A stretch of DNA of 23,836 bases, from positions 1 through 23,836 of the forward strand of contig CAZPNW010000165.1 in NCBI GenBank assembly GCA_964588175.1, read 5' to 3'. The stretch is from JBAZTA01 sp964588175 (GTDB taxonomy: Bacteria > Omnitrophota > Gorgyraeia > Gygaellales > Profunditerraquicolaceae). This document shows positions 7,452 through 15,403 of this stretch, one piece after another. Each line of letters begins with the position of its first letter. The first letter of the stretch is position 1. Made by a program: the position numbers and the translations under genes. The notes below the pieces were generated by a model, which did no database searches, was not told the origin of the DNA, and was given only the letters and a program-made list of their open reading frames with translations.

Positions 7452-8234
7452 TTAATTAAGGTTAAAAAATGATTTAGCATTGGAGCTGGTAAGGCGTGCT
7501 ATTTCCTCAATGCTTACCCCCTTGATCCCCGCAACTGTTTCCGCGACATATCGGACATTTGCCGGCTCATTGCGCTTGCCGCGTAAGCCTTCGGGGGACA
7601 AATACGGCGTGTCCGTCTCAAGCATCAGGCGTTCGAGAGGAACGGCTTTCAGGACATCACGCAGGTTCTGGGCTTTCTTATAAGTGATATTCGCGGTAAA
7701 AGAAACAAAGAATCCCAATTCAAGGCAATCCCTTAAGAAGCGCTCATCTCCGGAAAAACAGTGCACCACCGCGCGTAACGGCATTTTTTCCCTCAGGATC
7801 CTTAAGCAATCCGTTTCCGCCTGCCGGCAATGGATCACCACAGGAAGCCCCTGCTCCTTTGCCAGCTCAAGCATAATGGTAAAGACTTTCTGTTGTTGGT
7901 CCACGGGAGAATAATTTTTAAAATAATCCAAACCTGTTTCCCCGACCGCGACGACTTTCTCTTCGGCGGTAAGGCTCCTTAATGTACCGAGTGAAACGCT
8001 GTCAAAGGATGCGGCATCATGCGGATGCACGCCTACTACGGCAAAAACCCGTTCATATTGTTTTGCTAACGCTACCGAATTAAGCGACCCCTCGATGGTA
8101 GAGCCCACATTGATCATATATTCAAGGCCCTGCGCGGGCAGGCTCCTCAAGATCAGGTCACGGTCCCGGTCAAACTCAGGATAATCAATGTGGCAATGGG
8201 TATCGATCAAGAGAGGTTTAGGATCAGTAGTCAT
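7452..8234 (-). CDS. tatD: TatD family metal-dependent DNase
   Basis: TatD/YabD proteins are TIM-barrel metallohydrolases with 3'-5' exonuclease or D-aminoacyl-tRNA deacylase activity. The 260-residue protein has all expected metal ligands: 'DTHCH' (H13, H15), 'GETGLDYF' (E99), 'VIHCRQ' (H135), 'VVHCFSG' (H158) and 'LETDTPYL' (D208), followed by 'KRNEPANV'. It starts three bases after metG ends; the metG-tatD pairing is the same as metS-yabD in Bacillus. Family assignment is firm; the exact physiological substrate is not known from sequence. Confidence 0.95.
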   Translation of the reverse strand: MTTDPKPLLIDTHCHIDYPEFDRDRDLILRSLPAQGLEYMINVGSTIEGSLNSVALAKQYERVFAVVGVHPHDAASFDSVSLGTLRSLTAEEKVVAVGETGLDYFKNYSPVDQQQKVFTIMLELAKEQGLPVVIHCRQAETDCLRILREKMPLRAVVHCFSGDERFLRDCLELGFFVSFTANITYKKAQNLRDVLKAVPLERLMLETDTPYLSPEGLRGKRNEPANVRYVAETVAGIKGVSIEEIARLTSSNAKSFFNLN

Positions 8235-8237
8235 GCT

Positions 8238-9755
8238 CTAATTCTTCTTTGGCGGCTTAGTATCTATGCGCGGGAACAAAGGACTACCTTTAATAATGCG
8301 GTCCGTGCCGACCTGCGCCTGTATTGCCGCGGCAGTAGAAGGCATAAACGGCAGAAGCGCGCTACTCACAGACTTGAGAACATCGACTAAGAGACGGATA
8401 AAATCCTTGAGTTCTTCCGTTTTGTTCTCCTTTGCCAGGTTCCATGGCTTTGTCTCTTCGACATATTTATTAGCTGAATTTATGACTTCCCAGATACGCT
8501 CCAACGCGTGAGCGAAATTATAATAACTTTCAACCCCGACAGCTGCGGAAATACTTTCCCCTAAATGCCGCATTTTTGCCCTGATCGCTTCAGCAGAACC
8601 GTCCTTTAACGCGCCCGTTGCTTCAGGTATTTCGCCTGAGAAATATTTCTCGACCATGGTAAGCGTCCGGTAGACCAGATTACCCAGGTCATTGGCAAGA
8701 TCGCTGTTGAAGCGCTTGATGATGGCGTCTTCAGAAAAGTTCCCGTCGAGGCCGAAGGGCACGTCCCTGAGCAGAAAATAACGGTATACATCTATGCCGA
8801 ACTTATTGACCATATCAAGCGGATTGACCGCGTTTCCTTTTGATTTTGACATCTTATCTTCATTGATCATCCACCAGCCATGCGCAAATATTGTTCTCGG
8901 CGGCTCTATCCCCAACGCATGCAGCATGATCGGCCAGTATATGGCGTGGTGGCGCAAAATATCTTTCCCGATCAACTGAAGGTCTGCCGGCCACCACTCT
9001 GAAACATAAACATCGTTCTTATCAAAGCTTCCTACCGCGCTCGTGTAGTTCAGGAGCGCGTCAAACCAGACATAGGTAACATGATCGCTTGAGAACGGCA
9101 GCGGGATCCCCCACCCCAGGCGCTCTTGAGGACGGGAAATGCACAAAGGAGACAGGGCATTGAGCTCCAGGAAACTCATCACTTCATTCCTGCGGCTTTC
9201 CGGCTTAATAAACCCGGGGTTCGCGCGGATATAATCCATAAGCCAGGATTGATGCTTGCTTAAATTAAAGAAATAATTCTCCTCGGATATCCGCTCAACC
9301 GGCCTTTTACAATCAGGGCACAGATTATCAGGCGCCTGCTGCTGGAGCCAGAAATTCTCGCACGGCGTGCAATAGAGGCCTTCGTATTTATCTTTATAGA
9401 TCTCGCCCTTTGCATAAAGGATCCGTAAAGCAGCCTGCACAAATTGGACATGGCGGCTTTCAGTGGTACGGATAAAATCATCGAACGAAATGTTCAGCTT
9501 TTCCCAGAGCGCCTTGAATTGTAACACGGTTTTATCAACAAAAGCGATCGGCGTCAAACCTGCCGCCTGCGCGGCTTTCTGGATCTTTTGGCCATGCTCA
9601 TCAGTGCCGGTCAAAAACCACACCTGTTGTTTACCGATCGACTGACGCATATACCGCGCGATCGCATCACAAGCGATATTAGTATAAGAATGGCCGATAT
9701 GCGGAGAGGCATTCACATAATAAAGCGGCGTTGTAATATAGAATTTGTTTTTCAT
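8238..9755 (-). CDS. metG: Methionyl-tRNA synthetase
   Basis: Charges tRNA-Met with methionine in the cytoplasm. The 505-residue class I synthetase has 'HIGH' at residues 19-22 and 'KMSKS' at 301-305. Its knuckle domain carries one zinc-type site with C129, C132, C146 and C149. The protein ends shortly after the anticodon-binding helical domain, so it lacks the C-terminal EMAP/Trbp111-like dimerisation domain found in some bacterial MetRS. A GGAGG lies 16 bases before the ATG, farther than ideal; the short gap after ricT suggests translational coupling. Located in the tmk-holB-ricT-metG-tatD block. Confidence 0.97.
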   Translation of the reverse strand: MKNKFYITTPLYYVNASPHIGHSYTNIACDAIARYMRQSIGKQQVWFLTGTDEHGQKIQKAAQAAGLTPIAFVDKTVLQFKALWEKLNISFDDFIRTTESRHVQFVQAALRILYAKGEIYKDKYEGLYCTPCENFWLQQQAPDNLCPDCKRPVERISEENYFFNLSKHQSWLMDYIRANPGFIKPESRRNEVMSFLELNALSPLCISRPQERLGWGIPLPFSSDHVTYVWFDALLNYTSAVGSFDKNDVYVSEWWPADLQLIGKDILRHHAIYWPIMLHALGIEPPRTIFAHGWWMINEDKMSKSKGNAVNPLDMVNKFGIDVYRYFLLRDVPFGLDGNFSEDAIIKRFNSDLANDLGNLVYRTLTMVEKYFSGEIPEATGALKDGSAEAIRAKMRHLGESISAAVGVESYYNFAHALERIWEVINSANKYVEETKPWNLAKENKTEELKDFIRLLVDVLKSVSSALLPFMPSTAAAIQAQVGTDRIIKGSPLFPRIDTKPPKKN

Positions 9756-9760
9756 TTTAC

Positions 9761-10618
9761 TTAAAGTGCTTCCTCCGTATCCTTGGTATCTTTGGTATCT
9801 TTGGTATCTTTGGTGTCTTTGTTTTCCTTATGATGCTTATCTTTATAATCCATCTCAACATGCGAGCCATCTTCAAGTTCAACCATCGCCGTGCGTTTAA
9901 AGACATTGACACTGATGACTTTTCCTTTACCCGAAGGCAGATGCAACCGCTCTCCTTCGCGAGGCAGCCCCTTTGCCAGGTTCTTATAGGTTTCATATTC
10001 AAAATACAGGCAGCACATCAGCCTCCCGCAGATACCGGAGATCTTCGGCGGATTAAGCGGCAAGCCTTCTTCTTTTGCCATCTTGATAGTCACCGGCTCA
10101 AAATCTTTCAGGAAGCGCGCGCAGCATAACTCTCTCCCGCAGGGGCCGAACCCTCCAAAAAGCCGGGCCTCATCCCGCACGCCGATCTGGCGCAGTTCGA
10201 TCCTTGCCTTAAAGATCTTGGCGAGGTCTTTGACGAGATCCCTGAAATCGACCCTGCCTCCGGCGGTAAAATAAAAAACGATCTTCGTGCGGTCAAATGA
10301 ATATTCCGCGTGGACCAGCTTCATATCAAGCTTATGTTCATCGATCTTGCGCGCGCAGGTAGCATAGGCTTCCCGGGATTTCGCCCTGTTTTCATCGATC
10401 TGCCGCAGGTCGCTTTCTTTAGCAAGGCGCAGCATCTTTTTCGGCGTCTGCTTAGACTTCGCGTCTATCTGCACCTTGACAGAAGAAATCTGCCCGTAAT
10501 CAAGCCCCCGGTCATGCTCGACAATGACATAATCGCCTTCTTTCACGCTCACATCAAAAGCATTGTACAAAAAACTTTGGCCTGAATCCCTCAGGCGCAC
10601 CAAAATTAATCTTTCCAT
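9761..10618 (-). CDS. ricT: PSP1-domain protein RicT (YaaT-like)
   Basis: PSP1 C-terminal-domain protein of the YaaT/RicT family. In Bacillus, RicT forms an Fe-S-containing complex with RicA (YmcA) and RicF (YlbF) that promotes RNase Y-dependent mRNA processing and affects sporulation and competence. The protein here has 285 residues. The two conserved cysteine clusters are present: 'CGRELCC' (C160, C165, C166) and 'CGRLMCC' (C197, C202, C203). Partners RicA/RicF are not in the window, so the role here is inferred. The C-terminal tail is low-complexity: a Lys-Asp-Thr tripeptide repeated about four times, encoded by a nine-base tandem repeat. It lies between holB and metG, as yaaT does near holB in Bacillus. 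Confidence 0.9.
   Translation of the reverse strand: MERLILVRLRDSGQSFLYNAFDVSVKEGDYVIVEHDRGLDYGQISSVKVQIDAKSKQTPKKMLRLAKESDLRQIDENRAKSREAYATCARKIDEHKLDMKLVHAEYSFDRTKIVFYFTAGGRVDFRDLVKDLAKIFKARIELRQIGVRDEARLFGGFGPCGRELCCARFLKDFEPVTIKMAKEEGLPLNPPKISGICGRLMCCLYFEYETYKNLAKGLPREGERLHLPSGKGKVISVNVFKRTAMVELEDGSHVEMDYKDKHHKENKDTKDTKDTKDTKDTEEAL
9779..9824. repeat. Nine-base tandem repeat in the 3' end of ricT
   Basis: A nine-base unit (TTTGGTATC on the plus strand) is repeated about five times with minor variation. Because the unit is a multiple of three, it keeps the frame and encodes repeated Lys-Asp-Thr in the RicT tail. It is prone to slippage-driven length change. Confidence 0.85.
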
Positions 10619-10647
10619 ACTTAAGTTAGGTTAAACCTACTCCGCAG

Positions 10648-11673
10648 TTAATGCTTTAATTGGGCCTGAATATTCGATACGACCAGCCGCATATTCAGGT
10701 TTTGTTCACAATACCGTAACGAATCAATGATCACCATAAATATTTCATCGAGCTCAGGAAAACTCAAACGGCCGGCAAATTGACGCAGCTCATCCGCGCG
10801 GTCACGGTGGATACAATCATCCTGCGACAGGCCCGATTTCAATAAATAAACATCCCTGAACCAGCTCGCAAGGATATTCAAATGTTCCCGCAGTCCTTCC
10901 CGGCCTAATTTCTGCAAATCAGCAGGGTCGGTGAAACCTGCGCCGATAAACTCATCGATCACCTGGTTCTTTTCCGCCAAAACATCACTGTCTTTTAACC
11001 GCAGCGCCGCGCCGATACTTCCTTCGCAGAAAAAAGACAAATAATGGACTCGCGCCTCATCCATAGGGGAAGACGTGCGTAAAATATCTTCCAGGGTATC
11101 ACGCCTCAAGGGAGCGAATTTAAAGACTTTACACCGGGAAATGATCGTATTCAACAATAACGCCGGCTTTGAACTCACCAGGATAATGACGCTGTTCGCG
11201 GGAGGCTCTTCCAATGTTTTCAAGAACGCGTGAGCGGCATCCTGGGTCATCATATGGGCTTGCTGGATGATAAAAACTTTTTTTCTTCCTTCATACGGCC
11301 GTAAATTTATTTCTTTCTGCAACTGCCGGATAGTCTCGATCTTGATCTCTTCGCCTTGCTGTTGGAGCTTACGGCTTTTATATCCAACGCCGAGCTCCTG
11401 TTCTTCAGGGAGCACAGCGGCATCCAGGTCATTGATCATATGGATATCCGGATGCGAGCCTTTGCTTATTTTCCTGCATGACGAACATTCTCCGCAGGCA
11501 TCCCCACTATCATTAAGGCAATTGAGCGCCGCAGCTAAAGTCTGAGCGACCGAAGTCTTGCCGACACCGTGCGGGCCGGAAAAAAGATACGTTCCGGTAA
11601 TAGTACCGGCGCGCAAATATTGTTTTATCCGCTCTATTGCCGCATCCTGTCCGTATATATCACGAAATGCCAT
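10648..11673 (-). CDS. holB: DNA polymerase III clamp-loader subunit delta'
   Basis: HolB is the delta' subunit of the clamp loader that opens and loads the beta sliding clamp. The 341-residue AAA+ protein has Walker A 'GPHGVGKT' (residues 33-40), a four-cysteine zinc module (C52, C60, C63, C66), 'DAAHAFLKTLEEPP', and the SRC motif in 'TIISRCKVFKF' that supplies the arginine finger. Unlike E. coli delta', the Walker A motif appears intact, so ATP binding cannot be excluded. A DnaX-like identity was considered, but the length, the absence of a long C-terminal tail, and the position between tmk and ricT favour delta'. It starts eight bases after tmk. Confidence 0.92.
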   Translation of the reverse strand: MAFRDIYGQDAAIERIKQYLRAGTITGTYLFSGPHGVGKTSVAQTLAAALNCLNDSGDACGECSSCRKISKGSHPDIHMINDLDAAVLPEEQELGVGYKSRKLQQQGEEIKIETIRQLQKEINLRPYEGRKKVFIIQQAHMMTQDAAHAFLKTLEEPPANSVIILVSSKPALLLNTIISRCKVFKFAPLRRDTLEDILRTSSPMDEARVHYLSFFCEGSIGAALRLKDSDVLAEKNQVIDEFIGAGFTDPADLQKLGREGLREHLNILASWFRDVYLLKSGLSQDDCIHRDRADELRQFAGRLSFPELDEIFMVIIDSLRYCEQNLNMRLVVSNIQAQLKH

Positions 11674-11681
11674 GGCTTGAT

Positions 11682-12293
11682 TTAAATAAGCGCCAAAACT
11701 AAAGCCCTTATTTTCTCCTGCGTTATTGATTTCTCTTTCTCTAATTTTACGATCTTGATCCTCTGTGGCTCCCGCCGGGTGAGTGTTAAATAACCGTTCC
11801 TCACCCGCAAATGATAGTTAAAAGACCTTTGCTCAATACGGTCTTTTGTGAATTCACGGTGTTTGAGCCCCTTATGGACGGGCAGGTCGAGGAATACCGT
11901 CAAATCCGGCTTAATGCCTCCCGTAACGAAATCCCCCACTTTTTTAATAAAACCGATATCCATCCCTAAGCCAAAGCCTTGATATGCGAGAGTCGAATCG
12001 AGAAAGCGGTCGCAGATAACGACCTTCCCCTTGAGCAGCGCGGGTTTGATCACCTCGCTGACGATCTGCGCGCGCGCGGCCATATACAAAAGCATTTCAG
12101 TTGTAGCTGCCATGGAATCGTTCTTTGCATCAAGCAGGATCTGGCGTATCTTCTCGCTGATCATCGTGCCCCCGGGCTCACGGATATAGACGACATCGAA
12201 GCCTTTACGCTTTAAGAACGCGGCCAGGAGCTTTGACTGCGTGCTCTTGCCGCAGCCCTCCGACCCTTCGAAAGTGATAAATCTGCTTTTCAT
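11682..12293 (-). CDS. tmk: Thymidylate kinase
   Basis: Phosphorylates dTMP to dTDP for DNA synthesis. From the ATG at 12293 it has 203 residues, typical for the family. P-loop 'GSEGCGKST' (residues 10-18), 'REPGGT', 'DRFLDSTLAYQG' and 'FLDLPVHKGLKH' are all present. Two earlier in-frame ATGs (12314 and 12299) would add up to seven residues, but AGGA lies about five bases before the 12293 ATG, and the family normally begins just before 'FITFEG'. It is the first gene of the tmk-holB-ricT-metG-tatD-mtnA block, and the 521-base region upstream contains two large inverted-repeat structures. Confidence 0.95.
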   Translation of the reverse strand: MKSRFITFEGSEGCGKSTQSKLLAAFLKRKGFDVVYIREPGGTMISEKIRQILLDAKNDSMAATTEMLLYMAARAQIVSEVIKPALLKGKVVICDRFLDSTLAYQGFGLGMDIGFIKKVGDFVTGGIKPDLTVFLDLPVHKGLKHREFTKDRIEQRSFNYHLRVRNGYLTLTRREPQRIKIVKLEKEKSITQEKIRALVLALI

Positions 12294-12324
12294 TCTCATC
12301 CTATAGATATGCATCCTACAAAAT

Positions 12325-12525
12325 GTTACATGTAAGTTTTAATGTTTTACTTACGCGCACAAAAAACTTTCGCCGTGCGCTGCAGTTTACGGCTCGTTTA
12401 CGCTATAGACTTACGTAAAGAGCGTGCTTCAACTCGCCGTAAATCTTTGCGCACTTCAGATAAAACCCCTGTGCCGAAAGTTTTCAAATGTGCGCTTAAA
12501 GCAAAACATTAAAACTCATTTCAAC
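12325..12525. repeat. Large branched inverted-repeat structure A
   Basis: The outer arms 12335-12379 and 12472-12516 are inverted repeats of about 45 bases. The outer 14 bases are perfect, and AACTTTCG/CGAAAGTT and GCGCAC/GTGCGC blocks are matched further in. Inside, 12376-12393 pairs with 12436-12453 (13 of 18), and within that TTTACG (12397-12402) pairs with CGTAAA (12414-12419). There is no ORF. It could be a non-autonomous mobile element or DNA for a structured RNA; which of these cannot be told from one copy. Confidence 0.7.
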
Positions 12526-12547
12526 ACTACTCATTTTTAATTTAACG

Positions 12548-12802
12548 ATACTATAAATAACTCTGTCGGTTTTCGAGCGAATGTCGATTTTAGCCAAAGC
12601 AGCTTGAGTGTTTTCGGGTATCCCCGTGGAGCAAAGCGACAACACGGGGACGGCGATGCTGTTTGAGTCCTATTTGCTAGAGCAAATAGGACGAGTTCAG
12701 CAGCCGCCGAAAACACGCAAGAACTTTGGCGTGCCCTTTAATCTAAAAGATCATGGCAAAATCGACTTTGAGTGAGAAAACCGATAGAGTTATTTATAGT
12801 AT
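12548..12802. repeat. Large cloverleaf-like inverted-repeat structure B
   Basis: The outer arms 12548-12592 and 12756-12802 are inverted repeats; the outer 26 positions match with one mismatch. After an asymmetric bulge of about 25 bases on the right side (12731-12755), a second stem pairs 12593-12617 with 12707-12730. The enclosed segment folds into two separate hairpins: TCCCCGTG/CACGGGGA (12621-12628 with 12643-12650) and GTCCTATTTGCT/AGCAAATAGGAC (12667-12678 with 12681-12692). The result is a three-way junction on a long stalk, ending 12 bases from the cysS stop codon. No ORF. Confidence 0.8.
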
Positions 12803-12814
12803 TACTTGCCAATC

Positions 12815-14221
12815 TTACAATTTTCTTCTCCAGGTCGTGCCTTCTTTAGAATCTTCTATAATGACACCCGACTCATCCAGCTCTTTGCGCAATTTATCCG
12901 CTAAAACAAAATCCTTATTTTTACGGGCATTATTCCTTTCAGCGATCTTTGCGTCAATAGCCTGATCTTCAGCTGAGCCCGCTTCTTTCGGGGAGCTCAC
13001 CGCAATACCCAGTACGCCAAACAATTCTTTTAACGCAGCAGAAGCCGCGGAAATAAAACCGGTATCATCTATTCTTTTATTCGTGAGATTGACTAATTCA
13101 AAGAGCGCTGCCAGCGCTTGAGGAGTATTAAAATCATCATCCATAGCCTCGGTGAACCGGGTTTTGATCTTATCGATCTCACCATGCCTCTCCGCGGGCC
13201 CGCTCGACGCAGGCGCTTTCTTTTGGAGCTTTTCCATCAAATTCATGATCCTCACCCAAGCCTGCTTCGACTCCTGTATTTTCTCGTCAGTATAATCCAC
13301 CGGATGAGAATAGTGCGCGGCTAAAAATAATAGTTTCAACAGATCGGCATTCTGGAATTTCCCCATAAAATCCTTGATCGTGATAAAATTCCCCAGGGAT
13401 TTAGACATCTTCTGGCCGTTGATCGTAAGAAGGCCGTGGTGTATCCAGTATTTCGCGAAGCACTCACCGCTTTGAGCCTCGCTCTGCGCCAGTTCGTTCT
13501 CATGATGCGGAAAGATCAAGTCCCTGCCCCCCGCGTGAATATCAAGCGTGCGGGTATTCAGGTATTTCTGGCTCATGACCGAACACTCAATATGCCAGCC
13601 GGGCCGCCCTTTACCCCAGGGGCTCTCCCAAAACGGCTCTCCCGGCTTTGACTTCTTCCATAAAGCAAAATCAAGCGGGTCAAGTTTAGTTTCATCGGAG
13701 GCTTTACGCACGCCGGTCAGCATCTGGTCAATGCTCTGTCCGGATAATTTACCGTAATCCTTGAATTTTCGCACGCTAAAATACACGCCGCTCTCCGAAA
13801 CATAGGCATAACCTTTATCCAGCAGATCTTTGATAAAAACGATCATTTCAGGGATATTGCGCGTCGCGGCCGGCTCCTGCCCCTTGTCCTCTATCCCGCG
13901 GCGCACCCCTAAGATGCCGAGGTCCTGATGGTAACTTTCGATGTACTGCGTAACCAGCTTCTCCCAAGGCACCTGGAGCTCATTGGCCCGGTTGATTATT
14001 TTATCGTCGATATCGGTGATATTGCGCACAAAACGCACGGTATAACCCCGGGACTCCAAATACCGCCTGATCACTTCAAAAATATAGAGGCTGCGCGCAT
14101 GTCCGATATGGCATGCGTCATAAACCGTTACTCCGCAGGTATACATCGTGATGACCGGAAAAGACTGAGGGATGAATTCCTCTTTTTTTCTGGTGAGAGA
14201 ATTATATATCCGGATGGGCAT
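12815..14221 (-). CDS. cysS: Cysteinyl-tRNA synthetase
   Basis: Charges tRNA-Cys with cysteine. The 468-residue class I enzyme has 'HIGH' at residues 38-41, 'KMSKS' at 271-275, and the substrate-selecting zinc ligands C29, C213, H239 and E243. The start 'MPIRIYNSLTRKKEEF' is canonical. It begins six bases after cysE ends, so cysteine synthesis and cysteine charging are encoded together, as in Bacillus (gltX-cysE-cysS). It is the last gene of its block; structure B begins right after its stop codon. Confidence 0.97.
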   Translation of the reverse strand: MPIRIYNSLTRKKEEFIPQSFPVITMYTCGVTVYDACHIGHARSLYIFEVIRRYLESRGYTVRFVRNITDIDDKIINRANELQVPWEKLVTQYIESYHQDLGILGVRRGIEDKGQEPAATRNIPEMIVFIKDLLDKGYAYVSESGVYFSVRKFKDYGKLSGQSIDQMLTGVRKASDETKLDPLDFALWKKSKPGEPFWESPWGKGRPGWHIECSVMSQKYLNTRTLDIHAGGRDLIFPHHENELAQSEAQSGECFAKYWIHHGLLTINGQKMSKSLGNFITIKDFMGKFQNADLLKLLFLAAHYSHPVDYTDEKIQESKQAWVRIMNLMEKLQKKAPASSGPAERHGEIDKIKTRFTEAMDDDFNTPQALAALFELVNLTNKRIDDTGFISAASAALKELFGVLGIAVSSPKEAGSAEDQAIDAKIAERNNARKNKDFVLADKLRKELDESGVIIEDSKEGTTWRRKL

Positions 14222-14227
14222 TGTATT

Positions 14228-14914
14228 TTATTTTTGGCCTGTCTCTAGTTTTTCTATGCGTTTTTCCAATTCATCCATATTTTGCTTGATTGGATCCAAG
14301 ACATGGGAATGATCGAGGCTTATATCTATTCTTTTGCCGTCCTGTTTGGTGATCCTGCCCGGGATGCCGACGACCGTGGAATTCACCGGGACATCTTTGA
14401 TCACGACCGCGTTTGCCCCGATATAAGAATTATCGCCGATAGTAATATTCCCCAGGACCTTAGCGCCCGCCCCGACGACAACATTATTGCCGATAGTCGG
14501 ATGGCGCTTGCCTTTTTCAAGGCCGGTACCCCCCAGGGTCACTCCCTGATACAAAAGCACATCATCTCCGATAATAGTTGTCTCCCCGATCACCACTCCA
14601 AATCCATGGTCAACAAAGAACCTGCGGCCGATCTCGGCGCCCGGATGGATCTCGATACCGGTAAAATGCCGGGACACCTGGCTTATCAGGCGGGCAAGCA
14701 AATAAAATCTTTTTTTATAGAAGAATTGCGCCATACGATGGCTGATGAGCGCGTGAAGCCCTTGATACAATAACACTACTTCAAGGGGGCTCTTGGCAGC
14801 CGGGTCCCTTCTTTGCGCGGCTTTAATTTCATCATCAAAGAGCGTAAAGATAACGACGATCTTAAAAACAAACAAACCGACAAGGATCACTACGACATTT
14901 AATGCGAATTCCAT
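14228..14914 (-). CDS. cysE: Serine O-acetyltransferase with N-terminal membrane segment
   Basis: Transfers acetyl from acetyl-CoA to serine, the first step of cysteine synthesis. The C-terminal two-thirds form a left-handed beta-helix with hexapeptide repeats. The catalytic 'VDHGFGVVIGET' (D102, H103) and 'GVTLGGTG' and 'KRHPTIGNNVVVGAGAKVLG' are conserved. At 228 residues it is the short EpsC-like form, without the long N-terminal helical domain of E. coli CysE. Unusually, residues 4-25 form a hydrophobic, probably membrane-spanning helix, so the enzyme may be anchored. The C-terminus ends in a short charged coiled-coil-like tail (residues about 205-225). Three bases after ispF and six before cysS. 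Confidence 0.93.
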   Translation of the reverse strand: MEFALNVVVILVGLFVFKIVVIFTLFDDEIKAAQRRDPAAKSPLEVVLLYQGLHALISHRMAQFFYKKRFYLLARLISQVSRHFTGIEIHPGAEIGRRFFVDHGFGVVIGETTIIGDDVLLYQGVTLGGTGLEKGKRHPTIGNNVVVGAGAKVLGNITIGDNSYIGANAVVIKDVPVNSTVVGIPGRITKQDGKRIDISLDHSHVLDPIKQNMDELEKRIEKLETGQK

Positions 14915-14917
14915 TTT

Positions 14918-15403
14918 TTAAACCCCCTTAACGATCGTCGCTACGCAATAGCTGGCGACCGCTAAACCTTTTCCAATAACGCCCAAGCCTTCATGGGTCT
15001 TTGCTTTAACACTGACACGATCCGCGCGTATCTTCAGGACACTGCCGATATTTTCCTGGATCTGTTTCTTATAGTTTGAGAGTTTCGGCCTTTCCATGAC
15101 CACGACCGCGTCGATATTATTGACTTTGTACTTCCTTGATTTAACGACTGCCGCCACGCGCCTGAGCAATTCGACGCTGGAAATATCCTTATAGCGTTCG
15201 TCAGTATCGGGAAAATGCTCTCCGATATCTCCGGCACCCGCCGCCCCCAGGAGAGCGTCGCAGACCGCGTGCAAAAGGACATCCGCGTCAGAATGGCCTA
15301 ATAACCCTTTCGGATAGGGGATTTCAACCCCGCCTAAGAACAAACGGCGCCCCTTGACAAAACGGTGGATATCATATCCTATACCGGTTTTAACCATGAT
15401 CAT
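14918..15403 (-). CDS. ispF: 2-C-methyl-D-erythritol 2,4-cyclodiphosphate synthase
   Basis: Fifth enzyme of the MEP isoprenoid pathway: it cyclises CDP-methylerythritol phosphate, releasing CMP. The 161-residue protein has the metal-binding 'GYDIHRF' (D11, H13), 'GHSDADVLLHA' (H45), 'GDIGEHFPD' and the C-terminal 'KTHEGLGVIGKG'. It overlaps ispD by four bases (ATGA). An in-frame ATG two codons later (MVKTGIGYD) is an equally plausible start. Confidence 0.97.
   Translation of the reverse strand: MIMVKTGIGYDIHRFVKGRRLFLGGVEIPYPKGLLGHSDADVLLHAVCDALLGAAGAGDIGEHFPDTDERYKDISSVELLRRVAAVVKSRKYKVNNIDAVVVMERPKLSNYKKQIQENIGSVLKIRADRVSVKAKTHEGLGVIGKGLAVASYCVATIVKGV

Noticed and set aside
10648..11673. 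DnaX (tau/gamma) identity for the clamp-loader gene
   Set aside because: Although it has Walker A and four cysteines like DnaX, it is only 341 residues, lacks the extended C-terminal domain and lies in the tmk-holB-yaaT context.
12325..12802. Known riboswitch or T-box upstream of tmk
   Set aside because: No T-box (conserved TGGNACC-type) or recognised aptamer motif was seen, and tmk is not a usual riboswitch target; the extreme symmetry fits an inverted-repeat element better.
12753..12965. Small plus-strand ORF overlapping the cysS end and structure B
   Set aside because: It runs antisense to cysS, has no homology that I recognise, and is explained by the cysS shadow and the inverted repeat.
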